A stretch of DNA of 30,712 bases from a virus. Within the stretch, counting starts at the first letter, position 1. Each line of letters begins with the position of its first letter. Below the pieces are notes generated by a model. The model worked only from the letters and a program-made list of their open reading frames with translations. It did no database searches and had not been told where the DNA came from. Shown here piece by piece: positions 12,645 to 22,758 of the stretch. Position numbers and translations under genes: made by a program. The stretch is from the IMG/VR virus record IMGVR_UViG_3300027852_000134, positions 1-30,712 of that record; one strand, 5' to 3'.

Positions 12645-13187
12645 TTAAGTTAGAACTTCAACTGTTATATTAAATGCTCCGGCGGTGCCGGATTCATCTT
12701 TCACTGCAATCACTTGTGTGGATCTAATTCCGGTAGGAAGATAGATTGTGGTATCTGCCCCCGTATTCACTCCGAATATGTTGAGACCATCTATTAATCC
12801 TCCCCCTCTTACAGTGTAGGTAGTGTCCAACACTTGTTCATAATGTATGGATGTAGACAATCCCCCAGCTACTACCGAAGTCTGTCCATCCTTACCTTTG
12901 GTTGAAGCCACGAATGCTTCATCTTCTTTTAGTACTTCTGCTACTTCTGTTGCTGTAGGGGGGTGTCCAGATATGCCATTGAGACCATCCTTACCCTTTG
13001 GTCCTGCCACACCCCTTGGCCCATTGAGACCATCCTTGCCATCTCTTCCAGGAGCACCATCCCTCCCATCTTTTCCATCTCTACCATTCAGACCATCCTT
13101 ACCAGCAATACCAATAAACTTTTCAATTGGTATGACTGAATCCAGTTTAGTTATCTTGGATATCTTTTTTCTCTTAACCACTGACAT
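12645..13187 (-). CDS. Collagen-like virion protein, 180 aa
   Basis: Residues about 29-75 consist of Gly-X-Y triplets (GKDGLNGRDGKDGRDG, APGRDGKDGLNG, PRGVAGPKGKDGLNG), the sequence of a triple helix, rich in GKDG and GRDG units that stabilise bacterial and phage collagens. The basic N-terminus (VKRKKISKITK) probably docks on the particle. The C-terminal 80 residues (TVRGGGLIDGLNIFGV, TTIYLPTGIRSTQVIAVKD) look like a globular trimeric tip. A tail-fibre or spike trimer is likely. The ATG comes just after the upstream stop, with a GAGGTGG inside the previous gene's end. Confidence 0.7.
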   Translation of the reverse strand: MSVVKRKKISKITKLDSVIPIEKFIGIAGKDGLNGRDGKDGRDGAPGRDGKDGLNGPRGVAGPKGKDGLNGISGHPPTATEVAEVLKEDEAFVASTKGKDGQTSVVAGGLSTSIHYEQVLDTTYTVRGGGLIDGLNIFGVNTGADTTIYLPTGIRSTQVIAVKDESGTAGAFNITVEVLT

Positions 13188-13189
13188 GT

Positions 13190-15568
13190 TTATGCCACCT
13201 CGACATATTCACCATCGATGATGTATTTCCCAGGCTCTAGTTGGGAGAAATCTCTGGTAGTGTCTTTCTTGGATGCCATCAACTGTTGGAGAGCTGCTTT
13301 CAAAGCACTGGTGCTTACATGCTTTAACCCTTCCCACTCATTGCGGAGTTCTCTCACAGCTTTGTTTACATCACCACCTGCCCTGGTAAGTCTACCTCGA
13401 AGAAGTTCTTGGAATAATTCATCTTGTAGATCTTCATCAAATCTTTCTTCACCACTAAGACCAAGTTTAGACTTCAATGCTCTAAGGGTTTTACCAACTA
13501 TTTGATATCTACCCACTGGGGTTGCCACTCTTCCAACTTTAGATTTTGAATAGCTCTTGTAGTCTGGACTTTGCTGGAAAGCAATGACTTCATCCAGAGT
13601 CATATTAGTGATCTTAACTCCTTTGAATTGCTGCTTCTCTGCTGAACCAAGTAGGATATTGTAATCACCGCCACTCTCAGTTTTATCAATCAGTTTGAGA
13701 AGTGCTCTACTTTCTTCTGGGAGATCACTTTTATGGGATGGTTTAGGTTCCTGCTTTCTTCTATCATACCCTTCAGGGATTGGTGGTACTTCTTTCTCAC
13801 CAATACCATCCCAGAACTCCTGGATCATAGGACCAAGTGCACCCTTTTCAGATTTCTTATGTTCAGTGCTTGGTGCAGCAGGGCTGTTGGGATCTATCTC
13901 CCCTTCTTTCTCTCCAGGTTCCAATCCTCTGAACTGCTGCATCACTCCTTCAATCCAGATGTCAGTGTCCAAACCATACTGCCTGGAGATGTTCATGTAT
14001 TTGTTCAATAGATCTATATCTGAATCTTCAGGGACACCATGGGCAGGATTGACTCCAGCCTTTCCTATTTGATCTGTCCGTACAAATCTTCCACCACTGA
14101 ACCCCACACCCCAGTCTTCTGACTGCATACGTTCATTGACTTTATTGACTACTGAAGCAGTGAAACTATCTCTGGCATTCCTCACCCCTTCCACGGCACC
14201 AGCATCTTTAATGGTCTCACCAAATACTTCTGGTTTACTGTAAGCCAAGAAATCAGTTGGGGTAGTGCTGAGATTGATCTCTCTCCTTGCCTTATCCTTC
14301 AGTTCAGGTGGCATATCTGGATCACCCATCACTTTAGCTGAAAGACCCTTCATGTACATATCCATATATTTATTGTTAAGGTAGAAGTCACCCTGCCCCA
14401 TCTTCTTAAACATGTCAGGATACATGTGTGGAAGAGACATTTTAATATGTTGAAGAAAGATCATTGCTTCCGGATTGGTCTTGGCTGCTTCACGAATCAT
14501 GTGGAGAGTAGCACCATTCAGGATCATTTTATTGTAATCAAAAATCTTACTCTGCATTTTCATGGCCACATCTGGACCATACACATCCAGAAGATTAGCA
14601 TAGCCTGGATTAAACTTATGCATATTGGCTACACCACCATCCTCCAGAGCCTTTCTTTGATTAGATAGATATTTGTTTTTATCCTTGGCTTCAGTGAATG
14701 CTTCCACATCTGTAAAAGCAGTATTGATGGAGTCCTTGAGACCATTAACTTGTTCTCTGCTGAAACTTATACCTGATTCTTTCAATTCAAGAACTTTGGT
14801 ATGCAATAGATCCAGTTGTTTCATCTTCTCGTCTGCAATAATTTTAATCCAATCCGCAGAATCGATTGAAGTGGGATCTGCCTTTTGGTCTGTATAGATT
14901 TTACTCAACAACCCCTGCACAGCCACTCTGGAGTTTTTAAAAGTAATACTATCCATCCCCGCAAATCCATCCACACCCCTGGCTTCTTCCTGGTCTCTTT
15001 CAAACTCATACTGTGCAGCTTCAATAACACTTCTCTGAGATACACCAGACTTCAGGGCTTGAATATTCAACTCCTGTCTGGCTTTCTCTTCAGCAGTGAC
15101 TCCTCCACCACCTCCACCTGAGTACCTACCTCCACTGCCTGAATAGAGACTTGCCATCTTGCGAATCTCTGGACCTAGCCATGGATACTGACTGATGGCA
15201 CCCCTCACCAAGGTCTTTCTGCGAACAGCGGCCTGCTTGCGGGAGACTACCCCGGTAGCAGCACCCCTATCAAGCTTATTCAACTGTTGGTTTATAGATT
15301 CAACAGTGTCCAGATCATTCCTGGTCAGGGCTTCCCCCCACTTACGGTTGAGTTCATCTTCTTGTCTGGAAAACATGGAATCCTGTTCTTCAAGATCTTG
15401 GAACTCAGTCCTATAATCTTCCATGATCATTCTATCTCTCACATCTAAAGCACCCTGGATACCTGAACTAATTGCTTTAGCCATTGCGCCCGATGATCTG
15501 TCCACAACTCCAGGTGCAACAAAATATTCAGGTCTAGTTTCTTGGACTTGTTCTATAAACTTAGCCAT
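13190..15568 (-). CDS. Internal virion protein with C-terminal muramidase domain, 792 aa
   Basis: Most of the chain is helical and charged, as expected for a T7 gp15/gp16-type ejection protein. Near residues 620-770 there is a lysozyme-like domain of the lambda-lysozyme (COG4678) type. LIDKTESGGDYN carries the candidate catalytic Glu near residue 629, followed by MTLDEVIAFQQ, TPVGRYQIVGKTLRALKSKLG near 684, and FDEDLQDELFQELLRGR. Such a domain opens a local hole in peptidoglycan as DNA enters. A short Gly-rich break (YSGGGGGG) lies near residue 150. The start overlaps the upstream stop (TAATG). In T7 the murein-cutting domain is on gp16; here it is on the smaller protein. Confidence 0.75.
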   Translation of the reverse strand: MAKFIEQVQETRPEYFVAPGVVDRSSGAMAKAISSGIQGALDVRDRMIMEDYRTEFQDLEEQDSMFSRQEDELNRKWGEALTRNDLDTVESINQQLNKLDRGAATGVVSRKQAAVRRKTLVRGAISQYPWLGPEIRKMASLYSGSGGRYSGGGGGGVTAEEKARQELNIQALKSGVSQRSVIEAAQYEFERDQEEARGVDGFAGMDSITFKNSRVAVQGLLSKIYTDQKADPTSIDSADWIKIIADEKMKQLDLLHTKVLELKESGISFSREQVNGLKDSINTAFTDVEAFTEAKDKNKYLSNQRKALEDGGVANMHKFNPGYANLLDVYGPDVAMKMQSKIFDYNKMILNGATLHMIREAAKTNPEAMIFLQHIKMSLPHMYPDMFKKMGQGDFYLNNKYMDMYMKGLSAKVMGDPDMPPELKDKARREINLSTTPTDFLAYSKPEVFGETIKDAGAVEGVRNARDSFTASVVNKVNERMQSEDWGVGFSGGRFVRTDQIGKAGVNPAHGVPEDSDIDLLNKYMNISRQYGLDTDIWIEGVMQQFRGLEPGEKEGEIDPNSPAAPSTEHKKSEKGALGPMIQEFWDGIGEKEVPPIPEGYDRRKQEPKPSHKSDLPEESRALLKLIDKTESGGDYNILLGSAEKQQFKGVKITNMTLDEVIAFQQSPDYKSYSKSKVGRVATPVGRYQIVGKTLRALKSKLGLSGEERFDEDLQDELFQELLRGRLTRAGGDVNKAVRELRNEWEGLKHVSTSALKAALQQLMASKKDTTRDFSQLEPGKYIIDGEYVEVA

Positions 15569-18500
15569 TAGTTGTCACCACTAAACATAACATCTGCTCC
15601 ACCACTTGTAGGTTCTGGGTCTTTCATCCACCCCATGATCATCTTCTTCTGTGCTTCCTGAGTATGTTCTTTACCAGCCATGATTTCTTTATTGACCTTC
15701 TCCATGATCTCAATAGCCTTCAGTTCATTTACTTCGGAAAATACAATTGCCTTCAGTTGTTTGAATTCCTTCTGTTGGTCTTCAGTCGGAGTACCCTTGT
15801 AGATATATCTTTTTAGGAGTTTACGATAGGCATTACCTATCTCCCCATAATCTTTATTCCTAGATTTGAGCCAGTTCTTGGTTTCATAATAGTCATTGAT
15901 GACTCTGGGTTGAAATCCAAGTGCTCTGCCATAGATGGCTGCTCTGCTGACTTCAGTATCAATGTCCTTAAGTTTCCTTCCTTTGGAATCTGTAATCTCC
16001 TGGAGTTTCTCCCAGTGTAAGGCTTGGTGAGCACCCCTGTAGCTGGAGAAGATATCCCCAACCGCATGAAGGGCTACTGCCAACTCTTCCATATTGAAAT
16101 CGATATCCTTGGGATTCATCAGGATTGGTGCTACAGCAGCCATACCTTGGAATGCTCTCTTGGGTACTTCGCCAAATGCGCCCAGTGCCAGATCTTTAGG
16201 TGGTGTACCATTCAAGAATAGCTTCTCTATGGTCTGTTCCATACCAGATAGGAAAGCACCCCTTTCACCCACATTAAATCTTTCACCTGAGATCATCTGT
16301 GCCATCAAACCCCAAGCACCATCTGTGGCAAAAGCATTCCACTCTTCTGGAGTTTCTCCAGGCTCATACCCTGCCATGTTGGTGAGTTCAGCCAGCATCC
16401 ACTTTCCGAAAGGTACACCTGCTCCACCATATAGGGCCAACTGTCCTGTGAGGATAGCAGCCTTTTGTGAGCCAGTAAACTTCTGTGAGGCACCTGGAAA
16501 GATGTTGGGGAGCATTGCCTCGATACCTTTGGTGGTTACCTGCATGAACTGGGTGGGCAAGGAGAACACCCCTTTCTGCCAATGAGCACGGTTAGCCCTA
16601 TTCAAGTTCAACATCTTCTTTGTGGTGTTGGTGACGATCTGTTTCAAAGCATCATCATCAATAACAGTTGATTTACCAGCAGCTTTCTGAGCCTTCAACC
16701 ACAGATCTCTGGCTGTGAGGAAGGCATAGCCACGGGTAAATCTCTCACCCTCGGTGAAGAAGATCAACCCTTTATTGGCTGCTTGTGCTAATGCTTCCCT
16801 CCCCATACCAAAGCCTTGAGCCACAGCATTATAATCAGCAGTGGATCTGACAGATTCATATAGTCCTGTCTTCTCCATCTGAGTTAATACTTCCTTCAGT
16901 TCTTTTGGGTCTTTACCCATGGACTTTGCTGTTCTGGTAACTGCTTCTGGATTACCTCGGACAAAATAAGCCATCCTGAGAGCAGCAAGATCACCCAGTC
17001 TCTTGGGTGCAGAGAGAGGATCGATGGACAGAGCTACAGCAGCACCCTGTGCCTGTACAAATAACTGAGCAGGGTTAAACCACCCAAGCAATGAATGGAA
17101 TGCAGCACCACGCATAGCTGAATAAGGATCTTTGGATGCAAGATCCATAACCCCTCTTCGAAGTTTTCCACCAAGAAGTGGTTTACCCTCCATCCACTCA
17201 GCAGCCCTTCTGGTGCCATTGGTCCATGCTATCTCAGAATTAGTGGGCATCCTCAATTGATCCCTAATCCATGTCTGCATTTCAGTGAGTGCAGTATGCT
17301 CCTTTGAACCTGGAGAGGCTATGACATTAGCATTAATCCCTTTTCCTGGATCATCAATCCTGCCCTTCGCAGAGTTGAGCCATCTCTGAATCATGCCCAT
17401 TCTCCACTCATTCATTGGAAGGGTGGTGGCTACATTCTGAAGATTTCTCTGCATAGCTTCATGGGCAGATATGAACTTGGGGGCATCACCTTGGAGGCCA
17501 GTTAGGATATCATGTGTTGCTCTGGGGCTGGTATACAGACTTCCAAAAGAACTGATAGCCTCAGCTTCTCTGGATTCCTCTGACAACTCTCTGTCATGCA
17601 GGGCTTTGAACTCAATATTCTTCCCTGTCTCATCTGCCAATTTTTGTTCTTGCTTGGCATAGGTCTGAGCATCAGTGAGATTGTCAAATCTTCTGTGGGT
17701 TATGATACGACCCTTTGGAACTGAGATCCCATCAACCACATCAGTTCTGAAACTCTTTACAAAGTACCAAGCATTCTCCGCTATGTCTGGAACATAACCT
17801 GGATTCTTATTCAGCACAGTACCGGGGAGATCCTGGATCTTATCTGACTTAACAATGGCATGCCTGAATCTACCATGTCCAATATCAAAAGCATTTTTGG
17901 TGGAAATCAGTGTATAACCTTCCTCTTCCATTCTTTTCCAATCCACCCCATGGACTGGTCTGACTGATCCTGCACCTCTGGTGTCCCACACCTGTAGATT
18001 CTTATCACGTGGGAGAGAGTTCAACTTAATTGGTTTACCTATAACACTCAGTTCTGCGGTGGCCAGAGAATCAAGAATGTTGATATCCTTGTAACCATCA
18101 AACTCCAGTTGTCTCCTAACCTGTTTATTCTTGAGATAGTGGAGAGCATCAAAGATATCTCTCTGTGCAAAATAGGAGGATATCTCTTTTGGATCTTTAA
18201 GAGATATGCCTCCAGTACCAATTCCACTTTGGAGTTCTTCTACAGTGAAAACTTTACCTTCTCTTTTATTCCAATCATTACCTGCCCTCAGTACGGCATC
18301 AACCTTCTGGCGAGATTCTCTGTTCAAGCCTTTTCGAGATACTCTGGCAGCATCATTCAATACCTGAAGAGTTGCTCCTTGTGTGTAGCCTATGCGAGTG
18401 GCAACCTCAACAGCATCCTTGAGAATACCATCAATTACAATTTCAGGGGATGAGAGTTTAGATCTAATTATACCCGCATCCAGAACATCCAATCCACCAA

Positions 18501-19827
18501 TACTGTTCTTAGTATAGGTCACTGGTATCTGATTTTCGATACCCTCCAGTTTGTATTTGACCACAAACCCAGTATCAGTACTGTCAGTTATCTCAGCACC
18601 TTCCACGTGCCAACCATAGTTTTCCCAGTAATCCTTCTTTAAGTCTTCCAGAGATTCAAGAGCTTTCTCTTTGATCCTCATATCTTCTGATACTGTAACA
18701 GCAGACTCTTTGAGATATCCCTTACCAGACATAACAGGATCTAGGGTAGTTTGAACTGCTCCTCTTCTTAATTCTATCTCTGCTGCCAACTTGGTAGAGT
18801 CAGCAGCTAGTCCATCAGCAGCTTCAGGAATCACTTTCTCATAATTAAAAGGATTCATGTTTGCAGCAGCTACGATTGGGTCTTGCTGTAGAGCTTCAGC
18901 CACAGCTTCATCCCCTGCCGCTGCTGTATTAGCTCTGGCAGCAGTTTCAACATCCCCAGTCTTGGCAATCTGCCTGATAGCATTGGCTTGTTTCGCAGTC
19001 TTAATTAGTTTCCACAGACCAGTGAGACCTATGGTTGCATAGTCAATTGAATTAAAGGCAGTGGCCAGATCTATATCATCCTCATAATGAGGATTGATAA
19101 ACTCCATGGCCAACATAGCAGCCTTATGTTCATTGACCGTTCCAAAGTCTTTGGTTGCTTCCACAATATCCTGCAACAGATGGGGCCAGAGCTTTAATCT
19201 CTCTCCCATGGGGAGCATCCTGACCCCAAGAATCATCTGCTTCAACTCTTCGAAAGGATTTGCAGATGCATCGATCCCATACTTGTTCACCAGACTGTTC
19301 ACATCCCAAGGTTGATCCAACATCAGGAACAACTCAGCATAGTTGGTGATGGCACCGAGAGTAGAAGTCTTCTCTATCATTTCCCCAACGGTTCTTGCAT
19401 AATACAATTGTTCAGCACGTTCTCTATCAACTTTACCTTCAATGGCTAGAATATTTGCATGTTCCAATGCATCTGGTCCAGTTGTTAATTCCATGTTCTC
19501 TTCTGTTACTTCCAGGTAATCTTCTACTGCTCCCAGATTCTCAATTTGATCCTCACCAATAGTTTCTGCCACCACCCCTTGAAGAAGCTCATCGTAGTGA
19601 AGATGATATTCAGCAGTGATTCCATCAATTACTGTCTGTTTGTCTGAAGTTGCCAGTTCAGCACTGGTTTGTAAAAAAGCATCTTCCAGGCTTAATTCAG
19701 AATCCATATTACTACGAATTGACGCACCATGAGCAGCAATTAAAGCAGCTTCTTTTTTATTGGCCAGAGGAGTTTCTTCCATTAAAGAAGAAACATCATA
19801 GCCTGCATCAAGTGTAGTAAATTCCAT
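15568..19827 (-). CDS. Large internal virion (ejection) protein, T7 gp16-like, 1419 aa
   Basis: At 1419 aa it is the longest gene in the window and has the size of T7 gp16. It lies in the right place, after tail tube and small internal virion genes. The N-terminal 900 residues are mainly helical with coiled-coil potential. The C-terminal half has landmarks common in podovirus ejection proteins: AFHSLLGWFNPAQLFVQAQG, FFTEGERFTRGYAF, LNLNRANRAHWQKG, FSLPTQFMQVT, and a hydrophobic GQLALYGGAGVPFGKWM. It would leave the capsid at infection and help form the channel across the envelope. I see no lysozyme motif in it. Stop and start overlap the flanking genes (TAATG on both sides). Confidence 0.68.
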   Translation of the reverse strand: MEFTTLDAGYDVSSLMEETPLANKKEAALIAAHGASIRSNMDSELSLEDAFLQTSAELATSDKQTVIDGITAEYHLHYDELLQGVVAETIGEDQIENLGAVEDYLEVTEENMELTTGPDALEHANILAIEGKVDRERAEQLYYARTVGEMIEKTSTLGAITNYAELFLMLDQPWDVNSLVNKYGIDASANPFEELKQMILGVRMLPMGERLKLWPHLLQDIVEATKDFGTVNEHKAAMLAMEFINPHYEDDIDLATAFNSIDYATIGLTGLWKLIKTAKQANAIRQIAKTGDVETAARANTAAAGDEAVAEALQQDPIVAAANMNPFNYEKVIPEAADGLAADSTKLAAEIELRRGAVQTTLDPVMSGKGYLKESAVTVSEDMRIKEKALESLEDLKKDYWENYGWHVEGAEITDSTDTGFVVKYKLEGIENQIPVTYTKNSIGGLDVLDAGIIRSKLSSPEIVIDGILKDAVEVATRIGYTQGATLQVLNDAARVSRKGLNRESRQKVDAVLRAGNDWNKREGKVFTVEELQSGIGTGGISLKDPKEISSYFAQRDIFDALHYLKNKQVRRQLEFDGYKDINILDSLATAELSVIGKPIKLNSLPRDKNLQVWDTRGAGSVRPVHGVDWKRMEEEGYTLISTKNAFDIGHGRFRHAIVKSDKIQDLPGTVLNKNPGYVPDIAENAWYFVKSFRTDVVDGISVPKGRIITHRRFDNLTDAQTYAKQEQKLADETGKNIEFKALHDRELSEESREAEAISSFGSLYTSPRATHDILTGLQGDAPKFISAHEAMQRNLQNVATTLPMNEWRMGMIQRWLNSAKGRIDDPGKGINANVIASPGSKEHTALTEMQTWIRDQLRMPTNSEIAWTNGTRRAAEWMEGKPLLGGKLRRGVMDLASKDPYSAMRGAAFHSLLGWFNPAQLFVQAQGAAVALSIDPLSAPKRLGDLAALRMAYFVRGNPEAVTRTAKSMGKDPKELKEVLTQMEKTGLYESVRSTADYNAVAQGFGMGREALAQAANKGLIFFTEGERFTRGYAFLTARDLWLKAQKAAGKSTVIDDDALKQIVTNTTKKMLNLNRANRAHWQKGVFSLPTQFMQVTTKGIEAMLPNIFPGASQKFTGSQKAAILTGQLALYGGAGVPFGKWMLAELTNMAGYEPGETPEEWNAFATDGAWGLMAQMISGERFNVGERGAFLSGMEQTIEKLFLNGTPPKDLALGAFGEVPKRAFQGMAAVAPILMNPKDIDFNMEELAVALHAVGDIFSSYRGAHQALHWEKLQEITDSKGRKLKDIDTEVSRAAIYGRALGFQPRVINDYYETKNWLKSRNKDYGEIGNAYRKLLKRYIYKGTPTEDQQKEFKQLKAIVFSEVNELKAIEIMEKVNKEIMAGKEHTQEAQKKMIMGWMKDPEPTSGGADVMFSGDN

Positions 19828-20273
19828 TAACTGAACATACCCCCAATACGATCTGCGTTACTGAAGATGGTACTTCCGATACCACCAATGGCACCCCACT
19901 TCATGGCATCAGCTTGATAGTCAGCAGCTTTCTGGTTGTAGTGAGAAGCTGTCTGTCCTTCCTTCTGCACTGCCTGTGAGAATGCCATGGTAGACCCCAT
20001 CTGAGCCACCACTCCCTGTTGCCCTGCCTGTGATCCACTGGCCGTACCCACCCCTGAGCCTGAAGCTCTGGCAGCAATCATGCCTCTCTTGACTCTGGCA
20101 TCTCTCACGGCTCTAATACGTTCTCTCGCAGCCTTCTGATCAGCTATTCTTTGCTGTGCGGCCAGAGCATTCTTCTGGGCCTTTGCTGACTTCTTCTGAG
20201 CTTTAGCTTGTTTAGCAGAAGAGTAAAAAGAGACTGCTGCTCCTATGACTGTTGCTACTATTGACCCACCCAT
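19827..20273 (-). CDS. Small internal virion protein, T7 gp14-like
   Basis: The 148 aa protein has a short hydrophobic start (GGSIVATVIGAAVSFY). A long Ala/Lys/Gln-rich helix with gp14-like features follows (KQAKAQKKSAKAQKNALAAQ, then RIRAVRDARVKRGMIAARASGSG), and it ends in a Gly/Ala-rich segment with a weak hydrophobic stretch (WGAIGGIGSTIF). This composition and the place before the two giant ejection proteins match T7 internal virion protein B, which inserts in the outer membrane. The ATG lies inside the upstream gene's end (16-base overlap). Confidence 0.6.
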   Translation of the reverse strand: MGGSIVATVIGAAVSFYSSAKQAKAQKKSAKAQKNALAAQQRIADQKAARERIRAVRDARVKRGMIAARASGSGVGTASGSQAGQQGVVAQMGSTMAFSQAVQKEGQTASHYNQKAADYQADAMKWGAIGGIGSTIFSNADRIGGMFS

Positions 20274-20563
20274 TTCATCACCTTTTTAAATTCACCATCT
20301 GCATTGTAGATACATATACTTGTTTTTTCAAACCCAAACTTGGTTACAAACTTAAATAATTTCTCATCACCTGGAGTTAATGCCGCATAGAGAGGCTTCC
20401 CACTCAACTGATCCATCATGATTTTCCATACTTTCTTACAATGTTTATATGCGGCCAAAGTCCATACATTGATATCACAATGGATCAGGTAACCCAGGTC
20501 CGGATTGAATTCCAGGAATACTTCACCAACTTCATCCTTATATATAGAAGGATACCCCCTCAC
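20258..20563 (-). CDS. Small virion-region protein, T7 gp13 position, GNAT-like end
   Basis: GTG 20563 overlaps the upstream stop (GTGA) and is preferred over a TTG at 20596, giving 101 aa. The segment KVWKIMMDQLSGKPLYA and then GDEKLFKFVTKFGFEKTSI resembles the end of acetyltransferase-like folds (Phe-Gly-Phe after an alpha helix). Short GNAT-like proteins occur at this place in T7-like gene maps, where T7 gp13 sits. There is no clear acetyl-CoA loop, so an enzymatic role is uncertain. Confidence 0.4.
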   Translation of the reverse strand: MRGYPSIYKDEVGEVFLEFNPDLGYLIHCDINVWTLAAYKHCKKVWKIMMDQLSGKPLYAALTPGDEKLFKFVTKFGFEKTSICIYNADGEFKKVMKWVGQ

Positions 20564-22758
20564 GGTACAGTTGTTCCTGCGGCTGAAGCTGCCCAACCCA
20601 GAAGTCTAAGATCTTTCTCATCCTCTGAATAGATGTAGAGACTGACTGCTTTACCTTTCCCTCGCAGTTTATTCTTTGTGGTAACCACATCAAAACCATA
20701 GTCAAAGGTATCTGTTGAGCCGGAGGGAATGTAGTGTCTCTTCAACCTGTAGGCTTGAAAGGGATTCCCCCATCTCCCAGAATTAGTTGAATTCGACCAC
20801 CCCCATTGTGCTTGGACCATGCAGGAACTTGGATTGGTGTAATCAACCCCAGTACCAGAAGTGTCATACCCATCTTCAGTTCTTTCAAAATGGAAGAAAA
20901 TATAAGGCACCTGCTTTTTGCTTGTGGTATCCCCATAGATCTCATAACCCGTGTTTAGGTAGGAGAGGAATGACACACCAGCGGCATCGGCAGATTCCCA
21001 ATCCAGGAAGTCAGAATCCTTGTAGTAGGAAAAAGTAAAGCTGTATGTGGATGTTGGAATAAGTGTGAGATATTTAGTCACCGTATTGTTGGTAGTTGCT
21101 GGCATCGACTGTGTAACTGTCACATCGATACCATCTTCCTGCACTTGGTCTCCACCAACCACCACATTCTGTACATCCTCCAAGGTGAGAAAATCATGCA
21201 CCGTCATGTAGGATGCCACGTAGGGGGATGTCAGCTCCAGATCTTCAATTTTATTCTTATAAAATGCTCCCATTAGGGTATCCAGGATCAATTCTCGATT
21301 ATACTTATTTTTAAATGTTGTTCCCAGATATGAATCTTCGGTGTTGTACAACCATGATACTTTCTTGTTGATGGGATCATAGGTTCCAATACTGTTCTTT
21401 CTCCCCACCGATTTAATACCAGTGAACAGAGATTGAACTGTGTGTTGTGAAATGTTGTTTACGATTAGACTACCAGATACTTCCTCTGGTTGGATTGCAT
21501 AGATCCCACCCACTGACCAGTAGTAGACCACATCCTCTGCTATAACTATTGAGCTGGCATTGACAGATCCAATGTTGGTGATCTGTTCAATCTCTTGATC
21601 TGTTGCGGTGAATCCTTTCTCTGTGGAGAAGATTCTCCACACCCCATTATCCGCAAACACCAGGATGTTGCCACTGTAGGGGATGATCTTATAGATGATG
21701 GAAGCTTCAGGGATAGTGACATATCCACCATCGGTATCAATCAGATCAGTTACATGTTCAGAAGTTGGATCTGCATCCTGATAGCATCTCTCCAGGTCTT
21801 CCAGATTGTCCATGGTCTTGGTGAAGAAAATAAATCCAGTGTAATCAGGGGATCTGGAATCGCCGGAGGTGACATCTGAGATAATGCCGGAATAGAACAT
21901 ACGACCTGAATAAGAACAGGCAGAGGATATGAAACCATTCTCGGTATCAACCGGGACCGTGGCTACACCTGACTCATCCCCCCTGGAAGTACCTCTGGCA
22001 AAAGCATCAATTATGTACTTTCCTCTGGGAGCAGAGGTGGTACCGAAGAACTGCTTGGCCAGAGTTGCTGCCGCAAAAGTCTCATTTGAGTCTTTACCCA
22101 GATATTGGATATCAGCATTGGAAGGATATTTCACCAGATTGATATTGGCATCCAACCAACCTTGGTTATAGAGATTGTAGTTGTGATTGTCCGACAGGGT
22201 TGCTGGTTGTTCATCCACTTCCAAGCCATCATCTACACCCCAAAGATCTCTGACTTTAATACTGATATCTGTCTTGGTAATGGTATCTGTCAGTGCATCA
22301 TAGGATAGATAGAAAGGATCTGTCTCTCCAGTGGTTACAATCAACACCCCATTGATTGCAGTCATTTGAAATTGCCGTGTGCCTGAAGATGCCAGGTCAA
22401 CTGAACTACCACCATTCTTTAAGTTGGAAGATATCGCAGACTCAAAGGCATCTGCAAAGAATATCTTATAGCCAATCTGGATTACGGCAAAAGAGAGACT
22501 GGGATCATTGTCCACATTATCCCACCTGTAGGTGGATATAGCAAGACTTTCCATGGAAGCTGAGTTGAAGGTAGTGGATACACCTGTGTATAGATTTTCA
22601 TAATCCATCCCCAACCTTCTCTGTCTTGAGCCAGTACGATTCAGAACAAAGTTTTCTTCATCAATGGAAGCATTCTCAGGAAATGTCAGAGGACTGGCTT
22701 CAGTGATAATTCCTTTAACGAAGGTTCTGAATTCTTTGGTCGTATTCTTGCGTCCCAT
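20560..22758 (-). CDS. Tail tubular protein B (nozzle), T7 gp12-like
   Basis: The 732 aa protein has the typical opening of tail nozzle proteins: FVKGIITEASPLTFPENASI, then NFVLNRTGSRQRRLGMDY, which sets the tail tube end. The rest is beta-rich, with repeated short strands and propeller-like elements (YKIIPYSGNILVFADNGVW, VYYWSVGGIYAIQPEEVSG). Length and place right after tail tube A agree with T7 gp12. It closes the tail tube and carries fibres. The stop overlaps the next start (GTGA), and the ATG overlaps the upstream small gene (TGATG). Confidence 0.82.
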   Translation of the reverse strand: MGRKNTTKEFRTFVKGIITEASPLTFPENASIDEENFVLNRTGSRQRRLGMDYENLYTGVSTTFNSASMESLAISTYRWDNVDNDPSLSFAVIQIGYKIFFADAFESAISSNLKNGGSSVDLASSGTRQFQMTAINGVLIVTTGETDPFYLSYDALTDTITKTDISIKVRDLWGVDDGLEVDEQPATLSDNHNYNLYNQGWLDANINLVKYPSNADIQYLGKDSNETFAAATLAKQFFGTTSAPRGKYIIDAFARGTSRGDESGVATVPVDTENGFISSACSYSGRMFYSGIISDVTSGDSRSPDYTGFIFFTKTMDNLEDLERCYQDADPTSEHVTDLIDTDGGYVTIPEASIIYKIIPYSGNILVFADNGVWRIFSTEKGFTATDQEIEQITNIGSVNASSIVIAEDVVYYWSVGGIYAIQPEEVSGSLIVNNISQHTVQSLFTGIKSVGRKNSIGTYDPINKKVSWLYNTEDSYLGTTFKNKYNRELILDTLMGAFYKNKIEDLELTSPYVASYMTVHDFLTLEDVQNVVVGGDQVQEDGIDVTVTQSMPATTNNTVTKYLTLIPTSTYSFTFSYYKDSDFLDWESADAAGVSFLSYLNTGYEIYGDTTSKKQVPYIFFHFERTEDGYDTSGTGVDYTNPSSCMVQAQWGWSNSTNSGRWGNPFQAYRLKRHYIPSGSTDTFDYGFDVVTTKNKLRGKGKAVSLYIYSEDEKDLRLLGWAASAAGTTVP

